Shown here: positions 1 to 8,385 of the stretch, one piece after another
Layout: every line of letters starts with the position of its first letter
Numbering within the stretch: position 1 is the first letter of the stretch
From: a bacterium
GTDB lineage: Bacteria > Patescibacteriota > Minisyncoccia > Sungbacterales > HO2-52-23
Direction: 5' to 3'
Assembly (NCBI GenBank): GCA_030697525.1
Contig: JAUYPW010000018.1
Coordinates: 1 to 42,863, forward strand
DNA: 42,863 nucleotides
Translations under genes and position numbers: made by a program
Notes under the pieces: model-generated
Seen by the model: the letters and a program-made list of their open reading frames with translations, nothing else
Database searches by the model: none
What the model was told of the DNA's origin: nothing

Positions 1-3
1 TAT

Positions 4-29
4 AAAAGAGAGCTTACGGCTCTCTTTTT
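4..29 (-). terminator. Intrinsic terminator after the acyl-CoA dehydrogenase gene
   Basis: An inverted repeat (gagagc at 8-13, gctctc at 19-24) lies just past the minus-strand stop codon. Read on the minus strand it is a GC-containing stem followed by a T-run, the usual shape of a rho-independent terminator. Confidence 0.75.
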
Positions 30-31
30 GG

Positions 32-1876
32 TTACATAATACCTTCGTGCAAAAACTTGTAATGCCCTTCCATTATTTTGGATGCGACCAATCCGGCCTG
101 ATGATCTTCGTTTTTCCAAATCTTTCTGAATTGTTCATCGATTCTTAGTCTGGCCTGACGGCAGAATATATCTGCAAGATCAAACACCTCCAAACCGAAT
201 CTGGCAGAAATATTTTGGGCGTAAGACAGGATTACAGAGATGGCAAAAAGGTCGGTCGCTATCCAGAAACACCCCTCCATGATAAGTTGTCTATGAGCCA
301 AATCGTTGCGGAATTTAGCGCCCAAGATCATTAGGGCGCGTTTTAGTTTTCTGGCCCGCTTCTCCACAAATTTCAAGTGTTTTTTCAGATAAGGATAGGG
401 TAGTTCTACATACTGAATTTCGTTTGGCCAAAACAGCCTTAAATATTCACAGGACAGCCGCCAAACTATTTTAAATCTTTTTTTTCTTGATGCTTGGTCT
501 TCTTTTCCATCCAGCAGGGTAGTCGCCTGTTTGATAAATTCATCCAGTCCTTCTCTCAATACCCACTGACTTAAAATTTGGGTTGATCCCTCAAAGATAC
601 GGTTTGGTCTGGCATCACGCCAGATTCTCTCCACCGCTGCAGTTTTTTCTCTGGATGATAAGCTTGCGTAAGTCTCGTAGCCCCTGCCCCCAAAAATCTG
701 CATCGTATTATCCACGATAGTCCACATATGTTCCGAACAAAAAACCTTGCACACCGCCGCGGTCAGGCGCACGTCTCTTTCACGATCAACCAGAGAAGAA
801 GCATGGTTTACCATCGCTTCCATGGCTAAAATATTAGACGCCGCTGGAGTAAGAAACCCCGCACCGATAGCCTCATGTTGTCCAATGAGTTTGCCCCATT
901 GGGATCTAGTTTTGGCCCACCACTGACTGGCGCTAAAAGCTTTTTTAGCGAGACCCAGGCAACCGGCAGATATGGAAATTCGTCCGGTATTTAGAGCTTC
1001 AAGAGCTATTTTAAATCCCTGTCCTTCTTGGCCTATCAATTGATCTGGGTCTACCAAAACATACCTTAATTTTATAGTGGCATTATAAATCCCGTGTATG
1101 CCGCAAAATTTATTTCTGGGACCTATTTCAATTCCCACCGCATCAGACGGAATTATAAACATGCCAAAATATTTTGATTCGGCAACATCTTCTTGGTTGT
1201 CTACTATTTTAGTCACCACAGCCAAGTATTTAGCCAAGGGTTTTCCGTCTTCTAAAACCGAATTGGTTATATACCACTTTTCGCCCGTGAGTATATATCC
1301 TTTTATTTGGCCGTGTCGGGTTTTTATGCGCAGAGCATAAGTGCCCATTTGCGCGGGATCAGACCCAACGTCTTTTTCGGTGAAGCAAAAGGCCGATGGA
1401 GTTTTTGAAAGCTCCGGCAGATATTTTGCTTTCTGCTCCGGTGTGCCGTAATGCATAACCGGAAATTTAGCTCCGATGGTATTATCAGCCGAGAGTAAAA
1501 TCCCCACCGCGGTTGAGTAGCTGTTGGCCAGCTCAATTACATGACCATAAGCAGTCTGGCTAAGTCCGCGACCTCCCTGTTCTTCCGGAACTTTAAGAGC
1601 AAAAAAACCTTGTTGAGCCAAATCGCTAAAAATTTCAGGCGGAAGATCGTGAGTTTGATCTACCAGCTCGGGATCAACTTTCTTGAGTAATAAACTCATA
1701 AGATCGCCAATGACTTGTTTTTCTTTGGCCCAATCCGCATCTGTTCTTCCGCGCCACGGAAAAATATAATTAAAACCGGCTTTGCCCCGAAAAAGATCGG
1801 CTATAAATCCATCGTGTCTTCTTTTTTCGCGGTGCTCTTCGGCAATCTCCACTCCTTTGCCCATTTTCTCCAGCAT
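32..1876 (-). CDS. Acyl-CoA dehydrogenase family flavoprotein, long form
   Basis: A 614-residue protein of the acyl-CoA dehydrogenase family. These FAD enzymes insert a 2,3 double bond into acyl-CoA and pass electrons to an electron-transfer flavoprotein. Visible signatures are the N-terminal helical domain (about 50-160), FTEKDVGSD (165-173) and TGEKWYITN (197-205) of the beta domain, and the C-terminal helical domain with IFGGRGY (394-400) and RIFEGSTQI (426-434), whose Glu429 matches the usual catalytic base. About 170 further residues follow, as in VLCAD/FadE-type enzymes of about 600 residues. The ATG is preceded by aaggaggt, so the start is well supported. The gene has its own promoter and terminator, separate from the ABC operon upstream. 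No thiolase, hydratase or ETF gene is in the window, so the substrate is unknown. The family is secure; the physiological role is not. Confidence 0.93.
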   Translation of the reverse strand: MLEKMGKGVEIAEEHREKRRHDGFIADLFRGKAGFNYIFPWRGRTDADWAKEKQVIGDLMSLLLKKVDPELVDQTHDLPPEIFSDLAQQGFFALKVPEEQGGRGLSQTAYGHVIELANSYSTAVGILLSADNTIGAKFPVMHYGTPEQKAKYLPELSKTPSAFCFTEKDVGSDPAQMGTYALRIKTRHGQIKGYILTGEKWYITNSVLEDGKPLAKYLAVVTKIVDNQEDVAESKYFGMFIIPSDAVGIEIGPRNKFCGIHGIYNATIKLRYVLVDPDQLIGQEGQGFKIALEALNTGRISISAGCLGLAKKAFSASQWWAKTRSQWGKLIGQHEAIGAGFLTPAASNILAMEAMVNHASSLVDRERDVRLTAAVCKVFCSEHMWTIVDNTMQIFGGRGYETYASLSSREKTAAVERIWRDARPNRIFEGSTQILSQWVLREGLDEFIKQATTLLDGKEDQASRKKRFKIVWRLSCEYLRLFWPNEIQYVELPYPYLKKHLKFVEKRARKLKRALMILGAKFRNDLAHRQLIMEGCFWIATDLFAISVILSYAQNISARFGLEVFDLADIFCRQARLRIDEQFRKIWKNEDHQAGLVASKIMEGHYKFLHEGIM

Positions 1877-1923
1877 AGAATCAACCTCCTTTAAGTTTCT
1901 TTGATTTCAAATAAGCTGTTTCT

Positions 1924-1951
1924 AAAATACCACTAAAAATTCCCCAGTCAA
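1924..1951 (-). promoter_or_regulatory. Sigma70-type promoter for the acyl-CoA dehydrogenase gene
   Basis: On the minus strand, TTGACT (1951-1946) and TATTTT (1929-1924) are separated by 16 bases, about 50 bases upstream of the start codon and downstream of the preceding operon's terminator. Confidence 0.5.
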
Positions 1952-1989
1952 TCAAGTAAAAATTCGGCTGGTCTTTTGAAAAATAATAA

Positions 1990-2013
1990 ACGGTCCGAAT
2001 AACATCGGACCGT
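1990..2013 (-). terminator. Terminator of the ABC transporter operon
   Basis: A perfect 9-bp stem (acggtccga / tcggaccgt) lies just past the minus-strand ATPase stop. It is followed on that strand by a T-rich run (ttattattt). Confidence 0.8.
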
Positions 2014-2023
2014 CTTTATGTTT

Positions 2024-2863
2024 TTACATCACCGTACCAAATTTTTCTCGTATCTCTCTGATCAAGTCAATGAATTTTTGGGTAAACGCTATGTTCGGCC
2101 TCCAAGCCAATTCCATATCCACAAGATCATAGATTTCTTTTATCCTTGCTCCTGGAATTTCGGTGTCTCCTTCCTTGTCTTTGCCCATTAGCCAGAGGGT
2201 ATCGGCAACTTCCACTACCGGTTCCAGATAGTGACTGGCTAATATAATTGTATTAAGCTCGTGCGTATCGGAGACCCTTTTAATATACTCTATAACCTCG
2301 TTTACCATAGGAGGATCAAGACCGGAGAATGGTTCATCCATGAGCAGAAAGTGCTTACTGCAGAGGAGTTGTTGGGCGATAGCTCCTCTCTGTTTCTGCC
2401 CGCCCGACAGCTGACCCGGATACAAGTTTGCCCGGTTAGACAGTTGGAAATTCTCCAACATTTCCATCGATCTTTCTGTTGCTTCTTTTTTTGAGCAACC
2501 CGTACGCAGGGCGGCTTTTACAAGATTACCGAGAAGCGTCCGGTGTATGAATAAGGGATAATGTTGAGCCACTAAACCCACCAATCCTCTTTTGACTGGA
2601 ATAGGGTGGGTGTTGTCTGGGTTTATGAAAACGGACCCGGTAGTTGGCTTATCCAGTCCAGCTAAGATTCTAAACAGTCTTGTCTTTCCCACACCTGACC
2701 GTCCGAAGATGCCAATCACTTGTCCTTGTTGTACATTCGGCCTTATAATATTTTTCACTTCAACCGAGATGTCCCGCAATATTTGGGTACCACTCAAGGC
2801 TTGAGACACGTTATCTGCTCTAAGCAGTATTTCTCCCAAATGATGTTCATGGGGGTCTGGCAC
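2024..2863 (-). CDS. ABC transporter ATP-binding protein, nitrate/sulfonate/taurine type
   Basis: A 279-residue ABC ATPase expected to power the adjoining permease at the inner face of the membrane. The Walker A motif is FGRSGVGKT, the signature is LSGGQKQRGA, the Walker B motif is FLLMDEPFSGLD, and an H-loop follows (ILASHYLEP). A C-terminal extension of about 50 residues follows the core. The start is GTG at 2863, with its ribosome binding site (aaaggagg) inside the last codons of the permease gene, so the two are translationally close. The partner permease and the solute-binding/OmpA fusion suggest a SsuB/TauB/NrtD-like importer. Substrate cannot be read from sequence. Confidence 0.93.
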   Translation of the reverse strand: MPDPHEHHLGEILLRADNVSQALSGTQILRDISVEVKNIIRPNVQQGQVIGIFGRSGVGKTRLFRILAGLDKPTTGSVFINPDNTHPIPVKRGLVGLVAQHYPLFIHRTLLGNLVKAALRTGCSKKEATERSMEMLENFQLSNRANLYPGQLSGGQKQRGAIAQQLLCSKHFLLMDEPFSGLDPPMVNEVIEYIKRVSDTHELNTIILASHYLEPVVEVADTLWLMGKDKEGDTEIPGARIKEIYDLVDMELAWRPNIAFTQKFIDLIREIREKFGTVM

Positions 2864-2867
2864 TTTA

Positions 2868-3674
2868 TTACCTCCTTTCCATCATAAGTTTTATATAGGG
2901 ACAAATTTTATTCTTCAAAAATACTCTGATAAATTTATCTTGTACCAGAGACACCAAAAATTGAAACAAATAAATTGCTGCTACTGCATCGATGTTGAAG
3001 TGCTTGTCTTCGTTCAAAAACAAAGCACCAATACCACCTTCGGACCTGGATAGACCTTCGGCTATGGTAATAACCGCCCAGCCCATGGCCGCATTTTGTC
3101 CCATACACTCTATGGCTTTATCAAGTTTACCAATTACCACAACCTCTAAAATTACTTCCCACTCGCTCATGCCTAAGGTTCGGGCATGGTCATACTCTGT
3201 CTGTGGGATGGAGGCAATTTCATGGGACATATGAGTTACAAAGTATACCCCCATACTTATTACCAGAAGCCAAAGTTTCAAACCATAACCGCCACCAATT
3301 GCCTGCATAAGGAAGAATATATAACCATTTAGGCTAAAGAATCGCATTGTTCCGATTACTCCAACCAGTGGTCTTACGGCTGGTACAACGGAAAGATACG
3401 ATAGCCCCAAGGATATGACTGTGGTTATGGCCAATGCATGCAAGTTAAGTTTGAAACTTACCCACATGTGCCCGGCCAAATTTTCTTCAGTCCACAATCT
3501 GATTAGTGCATGGATTGTTTCTAGTGGTTTCGGCAGAAATTTCATTGTTGAAAACTGCCACGTCAATAAAATCAGTAGTCCAAGAACACCAGCAGCTATC
3601 CGCACGTCTCTTTTGGAGACATCCTTGTTGGGAGTGAATACGTCAATGAATCTCTGAACAAACTTTTTCAACAT
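2868..3674 (-). CDS. ABC transporter permease, SsuC/TauC/NrtB-like
   Basis: A 268-residue polytopic membrane protein with about six hydrophobic segments. Its cytoplasmic coupling loop runs roughly EYDHARTLGMSEWEVILEVV, the EAA-type loop (E-x-A-x-x-LG) of importer permeases. It sits between the solute-binding/OmpA gene and the ATPase gene in the same orientation. The start at 3674 has a good ribosome binding site (gaggaggt). A terminator-like hairpin (3779-3814) separates it from the gene before, so permease and ATPase may be expressed at a different level from the binding protein. The N-terminus (to about residue 25) is basic and cytoplasmic. Confidence 0.9.
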   Translation of the reverse strand: MLKKFVQRFIDVFTPNKDVSKRDVRIAAGVLGLLILLTWQFSTMKFLPKPLETIHALIRLWTEENLAGHMWVSFKLNLHALAITTVISLGLSYLSVVPAVRPLVGVIGTMRFFSLNGYIFFLMQAIGGGYGLKLWLLVISMGVYFVTHMSHEIASIPQTEYDHARTLGMSEWEVILEVVVIGKLDKAIECMGQNAAMGWAVITIAEGLSRSEGGIGALFLNEDKHFNIDAVAAIYLFQFLVSLVQDKFIRVFLKNKICPYIKLMMERR

Positions 3675-3778
3675 GAAAAACCTCCTCTCCTTGTTTGTTA
3701 TATTGTCAAAAATCTTTTGAGAATTTTTTGTCTTCTCTAAACCTCTTTTTCTGTTGCCAGAAAACGGGGCTTAGAAAA

Positions 3779-3814
3779 ATTCCTGACCGCAGATTTTAAT
3801 CTTTGGTCAGGAAA
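3779..3814 (-). terminator. Intercistronic hairpin with T-run (terminator or attenuator)
   Basis: The inverted repeat attcctgacc / ggtcaggaa lies after the solute-binding/OmpA stop. On the minus strand it is followed by tttttc. It falls inside the operon, upstream of the permease, so it probably lowers read-through rather than ending the operon completely. Confidence 0.6.
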
Positions 3815-3846
3815 TATTTTGTTTTTGTCTAAAGAACTTTTAAGAA

Positions 3847-5664
3847 CTAGTGGCCCATGACGATTTCAACTCGTCTGTTCTGGGTCCGGCCGTACTCGGT
3901 GCTATTGTCGGCAACCGGCTGGTCTGGGCCGTGACCTTCGGTACGCTTTATACGGCCATTGAATTCTCCCCGGGCATTGGCCATGAAAAACCTTTTTACT
4001 GCTTCGGCTCGATTGCGGGAAAGCTGGTAGTTATAATCCCGATCTCCACTTATGTCTGTGTGCCCATGGAGTTCAAGTACCATAGAGGTCATGGTTATGT
4101 CTGGCAGAACCTCATCGCGTAGAAGTTTTTCAGCCGCCGCGGTGAGAGTAGCCTCGTTGGTATTAAACTCAATGTTCCAAGACCGGCGACTGACTACCTC
4201 GCTGACCATTGGAGCCGAAGAAACCTTCGGACGCTCCACTTCAGCGACATGCTGAACCTTCTCGGCCGCCATCCGCAGATAGGTGGTGTTTACCACCTGA
4301 TCCACTGGGTAGATATTTGGAACATCTTTCGGATACATGGTCATCATGATTCTTCCAAATTTGCCGTATACATCCGCATAGATGTTCCTGCTATACGGAG
4401 GTAGTCCAAACAAATGAAGATTGTCCGCAAGGTTGTGAACCCGCGAACCACCCAACTGCACGAGCATTCCCTTGGCATCCATTTCCGTGACGCCCTGAAA
4501 ATATTTCTTCCAATATCCCGGCCCCGTATCCGCTTCGTCATAAGCCAGATTACTGATCTCGGCGGCGCGATCCAAAGCATCGGGAAAGTTTTTAATCTGG
4601 TCTCCGGCCTCACTCGAGGCAAGAATACATCGTACAACCAGATCCGCATTGTCGCGATTCCATTTCTTGATGCCCACAACCAGATTGGCCATCTGGTAAT
4701 AGTAGTCCCGTGTTGAAGCAATAACTGCGAGTCCACCTTTCTTTTTGGCCACCAGCTCATCTGCGGGTGTCCAACTTGCCATGCCGGTAATCGGCAAGGT
4801 AACCATCTTGCCTGTCTTTTTGTGGCGCAAGGTTACCTGCTGACCGGCTACCAAAGCTTTGGCGGCAGTCATGTAGTCTGGAGCATTCCAGAAATTGATG
4901 GCTTCCGGATCATAACTTTCCCAATCGGGATTGACGTGAATTTTATTGTCTCCAGCCCACTTGACCACGATGTTCCAGTCGCCATCTTTCACGACGGTGG
5001 CTATGATAGAGCCCTTGGCTTTCTGCGGATCTATCTTGACTTCGGGCCTGTCCATATATTTGTCTTCCCCGCAGGACGAGCCGTTGGTCCAGATAGCTTC
5101 GGCAGAGTAGTCGGGTCCCAGTCTCTTGATCAACTCATCGTTGATGTCTTTCAAGAAAGTCGGAGCAAAGTCGCCCATGAAAGCAATAAAATTTGTCCCA
5201 ACTGTCGGGTGTTTAACTCCCCGCGCGACCTCGCTTGCGAAAAGCACCAACTCACCGCGGAGTTTGGAATTATCATCCTGACGAATGAAGCGGAACTTTA
5301 TCCCGTGCTTCTCCATAATACTTCCACGACTTGTCACAATGCCGGCACGACCATCATTGGCGCCGCCGATGGCATAGAGCAAACCCATCTGCGCGTTCCA
5401 GGCGTAACCAAGAAGCTTGACCTCCGGTCCCTGCAGATTAGCCGGCTGACTGCTCGGCAAGGGGAACTTCCTGACCGGTCCGCTGGACTGGACAGAAGCA
5501 ACCTCTCCTCCCGGCAGATCAACCTTCTCTGGCACGACCGAGGCTATAACCTTATGGCCCGGAAGTTCAACCAAGTAGCGGTCAATTCCGAGATAAGCTA
5601 CTACCCCGATGGCTCCCCAGAACAAAAGTTTTGTAGCCCATCCTGCTCTGCTATACCAACCCAT
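3847..5664 (-). CDS. Solute-binding-like domain fused to an OmpA-type peptidoglycan-binding domain
   Basis: A 605-residue protein. An N-terminal membrane anchor (about 8-28) is followed by a spacer rich in Pro, Val and Ser, then a periplasmic-binding-protein-like region (about 75-440; for example GIVTSRGSIMEKHGIKF and ASTRDYYYQMANLVVGIKKW). The C-terminal OmpA-like domain spans about 493-605, with HGHTDISGDRDYNYQLSRNRA and the final YGRTQNRRVEI, the usual residues that hold the peptide stem of peptidoglycan. A tethered binding protein could be fixed to both membrane and wall while feeding the permease/ATPase pair downstream. Architectures pairing a phosphate-type binding domain with OmpA are, to my knowledge, annotated in other bacteria, so the fusion is unusual but not unique. 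The start at 5664 has aaaggaga ahead of it. The ligand is unknown. Confidence 0.85.
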   Translation of the reverse strand: MGWYSRAGWATKLLFWGAIGVVAYLGIDRYLVELPGHKVIASVVPEKVDLPGGEVASVQSSGPVRKFPLPSSQPANLQGPEVKLLGYAWNAQMGLLYAIGGANDGRAGIVTSRGSIMEKHGIKFRFIRQDDNSKLRGELVLFASEVARGVKHPTVGTNFIAFMGDFAPTFLKDINDELIKRLGPDYSAEAIWTNGSSCGEDKYMDRPEVKIDPQKAKGSIIATVVKDGDWNIVVKWAGDNKIHVNPDWESYDPEAINFWNAPDYMTAAKALVAGQQVTLRHKKTGKMVTLPITGMASWTPADELVAKKKGGLAVIASTRDYYYQMANLVVGIKKWNRDNADLVVRCILASSEAGDQIKNFPDALDRAAEISNLAYDEADTGPGYWKKYFQGVTEMDAKGMLVQLGGSRVHNLADNLHLFGLPPYSRNIYADVYGKFGRIMMTMYPKDVPNIYPVDQVVNTTYLRMAAEKVQHVAEVERPKVSSAPMVSEVVSRRSWNIEFNTNEATLTAAAEKLLRDEVLPDITMTSMVLELHGHTDISGDRDYNYQLSRNRAEAVKRFFMANARGEFNGRIKRTEGHGPDQPVADNSTEYGRTQNRRVEIVMGH

Positions 5665-5694
5665 GATGATCTCTCCTTTCTAGTACTGTGGTTT

Positions 5695-5734
5695 CGGGTT
5701 ACTCCCACACCAATTTGATATGGGAGTAATCCCG
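5695..5734 (-). other. Intercistronic stem-loop without a T-run
   Basis: cgggttactccca pairs with tgggagtaatcccg (one mismatch) between the membrane coiled-coil gene and the solute-binding/OmpA gene. No T-run follows on the minus strand, so an mRNA processing or stabilising role is likelier than termination. Confidence 0.6.
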
Positions 5735-5741
5735 AAGATGG

Positions 5742-6992
5742 TTAAGTGGTTGTGGGGTTACTGGTTGGCGGAAGTTGCTGACTCTGTTGCCTTCTTCTTT
5801 CCTGCATCTCCTGATATTTTCTTGTTTGGAGAGTTGGTTCTATTGGAACTTCTGAGAAAGTGGTATCAACCGGCTCTACAGGCATACCCAGGGGTCGCTC
5901 TCCAAGCGTTTTGTTTTTTGCCGCTGCGGCTACATTGAAAATCTCGCCGGAGACAATCTGCTGTTGGGTATTCTGAATGTTACCTATGGTCTGATCAGCG
6001 GCAACACCCCACCCTTCGAGCAGAGCATGCATTTTGTCTTCAGCGACATCGCTCATCAGATCTTGATCAGCAATAAGCTGATTGCATGCCTGCATAAAGG
6101 TATCTGTCTGGGCGGTGAAAGTGGCAATTTGGTCACGGGTGTAGTCCACAGCCATTTTAAAGAGTCTCTGTTTGTCATCTGTTCCGCTCACCAGACTCGC
6201 GACCGTTTGCGTCGCCTCCGCGGTAGCCTTTTCTGATTCATACTCAATAGTCAGAACCTCTACGAACGATCTGACGGTTTGAATCATAAAATCAAAAGCT
6301 TGTTGGAATTTTGCCAAGATCTCGCATAGAAAATTCATGCGAACTTCTCTTTGCCTAAGTCTTTGGGCTAAAGCAGTTTTGTTTTGGAAACTGGTGGAGT
6401 GAGACTGGAACTGATTTTGGCGTGTCTGTTGAACAATACCAGAAGTATTGAAATCGCGCGTTTGTTCAACCCAAGCTCCATTCTTGAAATATCTATCTCG
6501 CAAAGTTTGGGCCATAGCCCGGTGTTCTTCAGCTTCTTTTTCAACTTCCACCGCCTTGCTCTTAACCAAATTTCTTTTTGCAAGAACATCCTGCATGCAT
6601 TTTATAAATTCCTGCTTTTTCTGATTCAGATATTCATCCGCAAAGGCATTCAGAACTCCGACAGGATTGGATTTGACCATAGCCATATCCAGTTTTCTGG
6701 AAAAGATGGTGTACATGTACCACATCCTTGTCCAGAATTCCTGACGAGTCACCACAAACAAGACACACATGACAAAAGCGATCATTCCTGCAAGCAACAT
6801 ACTTCGGCCGACCATCGTCAAAGCCATCCCCAAAAAGTTGTTTATATAAGGAAGGGCGTGATAAAGGCCGGTTAAGGCGATAAACCCAAGCGCCGCGGCG
6901 CCAACAAAACCAATTATCTTTTCTCTTTTTGTAAGAAAAGATTTGGCCTTGTCTGAAATACCCGGCAAACTTGGTAAGCTCGGAACATCCAT
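5742..6992 (-). CDS. Membrane-anchored coiled-coil protein of unknown function
   Basis: A 416-residue protein. Two hydrophobic segments near the N-terminus (about 29-49 and 56-86) are followed by a long charged, Gln-rich helical region (about 110-350) typical of coiled coils, then a Pro/Thr/Gln-rich tail. No catalytic motif is visible. It precedes the solute-binding/OmpA gene and follows another coiled-coil gene, with ggagg before its ATG, so it is probably a structural or regulatory partner of the transporter. Similar tandems of helical cytoplasmic proteins occur beside envelope-stress and TelA/PspA-type genes elsewhere, but I cannot assign it to either family. Confidence 0.75.
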   Translation of the reverse strand: MDVPSLPSLPGISDKAKSFLTKREKIIGFVGAAALGFIALTGLYHALPYINNFLGMALTMVGRSMLLAGMIAFVMCVLFVVTRQEFWTRMWYMYTIFSRKLDMAMVKSNPVGVLNAFADEYLNQKKQEFIKCMQDVLAKRNLVKSKAVEVEKEAEEHRAMAQTLRDRYFKNGAWVEQTRDFNTSGIVQQTRQNQFQSHSTSFQNKTALAQRLRQREVRMNFLCEILAKFQQAFDFMIQTVRSFVEVLTIEYESEKATAEATQTVASLVSGTDDKQRLFKMAVDYTRDQIATFTAQTDTFMQACNQLIADQDLMSDVAEDKMHALLEGWGVAADQTIGNIQNTQQQIVSGEIFNVAAAAKNKTLGERPLGMPVEPVDTTFSEVPIEPTLQTRKYQEMQERRRQQSQQLPPTSNPTTT

Positions 6993-7016
6993 ATACTTAT
7001 CCTCCTTTTTTGGTTT

Positions 7017-7790
7017 TCAGGCCTGTGTTGTGGTGGTTGGAGCCGGACTTGTAGCAAGCCGGCTTTCCATTTTGCTAACGATTGTCGTGAGATCACGGCG
7101 ATGAAAATCGCAAGTCACTCGAAACTCTTCCGCGGCAATCCTGTTTCTCTCGCGGACTTCTTCAACTTGTCCGCTTACCACCTCCAACTGTTGAATTAAG
7201 GCGTCCTTCTCCTGCTGGAGAGCGGTGAGTTGAATATCTTTCTCGGCAACCTGTTGCTCCAGGGTTTGAACCTGTTGGGCCGTGGTGCCGATGGTTTGCT
7301 GTTCCTGCGCCTGCAAAAAGCTGGCATACTCTTGATCCTCCCTGTCCAAAACTTGCAATCGCTGTTTCAATCCTTCCAGCAATTTCTCTGCTGTTAGTTG
7401 ATGAGTTCTGGCCACAGTTTTCAGGGCGATGTTTATTCTTTTACTTTCATCAGGGACATCTTCTCTCAAAACATCAAGCTGGGCCATGAATTCCTCCACA
7501 CCCGGTGTGTCGGTTTCGGCCAAGGCCTGGCGGATAAGAGCATCGCACTCCGGATCAATTTGTTGCTGAACTGGAGCAGTCGCTGTCTGTTGACCCAAAG
7601 AAGAGATTCTGGTTACGGCCGGTGTCTTTCTTGCCGCATAACTTGCCGCTCTGTTTGTCGGAGCTGGCTGTTGCGGCGCAACAGTTGCAGATAGGGGTGG
7701 GGGAGGCAGAGGCTCTATTTGAGCTCCGTTTCCTTTCCAAAAAGCTTTCAAGACAGCACTTCCTACTTTCCTCAAAGTTTCTTCAGCCAT
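7017..7790 (-). CDS. Proline-rich and coiled-coil protein of unknown function
   Basis: A 257-residue protein, the first gene of the minus-strand transporter operon. The N-terminal 30 residues are amphipathic. They are followed by a Pro/Ala/Thr/Gln-rich linker (about 28-75), a helical segment (about 80-150), and a strongly heptad-like Gln/Glu-rich coiled coil (about 155-245). I chose ATG at 7790 over the upstream TTG at 7799 because aaaggagg lies 9 bases before the ATG. No enzymatic motif is seen. The adjacent gene encodes a membrane coiled-coil protein, so the pair may form a heteromeric helical assembly. Confidence 0.75.
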   Translation of the reverse strand: MAEETLRKVGSAVLKAFWKGNGAQIEPLPPPPLSATVAPQQPAPTNRAASYAARKTPAVTRISSLGQQTATAPVQQQIDPECDALIRQALAETDTPGVEEFMAQLDVLREDVPDESKRINIALKTVARTHQLTAEKLLEGLKQRLQVLDREDQEYASFLQAQEQQTIGTTAQQVQTLEQQVAEKDIQLTALQQEKDALIQQLEVVSGQVEEVRERNRIAAEEFRVTCDFHRRDLTTIVSKMESRLATSPAPTTTTQA

Positions 7791-7863
7791 CTTAAACAAC
7801 CTCCTTTCGTGTCGTTAAATCAGGCTTTTTATTTGAAAACATGTAAAGATCTATTTGAGGGGT

Positions 7864-7892
7864 AGTTTATCATGACAACTTATACATGTCAA
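7864..7892 (-). promoter_or_regulatory. Promoter of the minus-strand coiled-coil/ABC operon
   Basis: On the minus strand, TTGACA (7892-7887) and TAAACT (7869-7864) are spaced by 17 bases, about 70 bases upstream of the 7790 start. It is back to back with the ferredoxin promoter. Confidence 0.65.
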
Positions 7893-7913
7893 GATGTCAA
7901 TCCCACCCGATCT

Positions 7914-7943
7914 TTGACAAAAACCAGCAGCCTATGTTATACT
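7914..7943 (+). promoter_or_regulatory. Promoter of the ferredoxin gene
   Basis: TTGACA (7914-7919) and TATACT (7938-7943) are separated by 18 bases, about 65 bases before the ferredoxin start. It diverges from the minus-strand promoter with only about 20 bases between the two -35 boxes. Confidence 0.75.
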
Positions 7944-8007
7944 GTATTTTATTAAATCGACCGCTCTTTGTTAAAAAAATATTCAAACCGTGAAAGGAGA
8001 TTTTATT

Positions 8008-8385
8008 ATGGCGTACATCATTGCGGCTCCATGTGTTGATGTTAAGGACAGAAGTTGTGTGGAGGTATGTCCGGTAGATTGTATTTACGAGGCCGATGTT
8101 GATCAAGGAGTGCTGGGTCCTCCCGACGGATCTGTGGGGCCTGGTATGAAAGATCAGGTTGTCTTGAGGAAAGACGGAGGTAGGCACTCTATTGCTCAAG
8201 AGTTTATGACCGATCCTGGGAAAAAGGATCAGGCTCGCCGACAACTTTTTATTCACCCAGAAGAGTGCATTGATTGCGGCGCTTGTGAACCAGAATGTCC
8301 GGTGGAAGCAATTTTCGCCGAAGAGGAAGTTCCGGAAGAGTGGAAAGAATTTATTAAACTCAACACCGAGGTTTTTGGAAAATGA
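8008..8385 (+). CDS. fdxA: FdxA-like 7Fe/8Fe ferredoxin with an internal insertion
   Basis: A 125-residue soluble electron carrier. Cluster ligands follow the 7Fe ferredoxin pattern of Thermus and Mycobacterium FdxA: Cys9, Cys17, Cys21 and Cys25 at the N-terminus, then Cys87, Cys90, Cys93 and Cys97 in ECIDCGACEPECPVEAIF. The spacing predicts one [3Fe-4S] and one [4Fe-4S] cluster. Unlike the usual family, about 45-50 extra residues (roughly 30-79) separate the two halves. The C-terminal tail (EEVPEEWKEFIKLN) is also FdxA-like. I chose the ATG at 8008, which follows aaaggag with good spacing, over an upstream GTG at 7990. The stop overlaps the next start (ATGA). Confidence 0.93.
   Translation: MAYIIAAPCVDVKDRSCVEVCPVDCIYEADVDQGVLGPPDGSVGPGMKDQVVLRKDGGRHSIAQEFMTDPGKKDQARRQLFIHPEECIDCGACEPECPVEAIFAEEEVPEEWKEFIKLNTEVFGK

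Noticed and set aside
2261-2494. Short plus-strand frames within the ABC ATPase gene
   Set aside because: Shadows of a well-defined gene on the other strand.
4822-5718. A 298-codon plus-strand reading frame opposite the solute-binding/OmpA gene
   Set aside because: It is the antisense of a gene with clear domains and a ribosome binding site, and its own translation has no recognisable motif.
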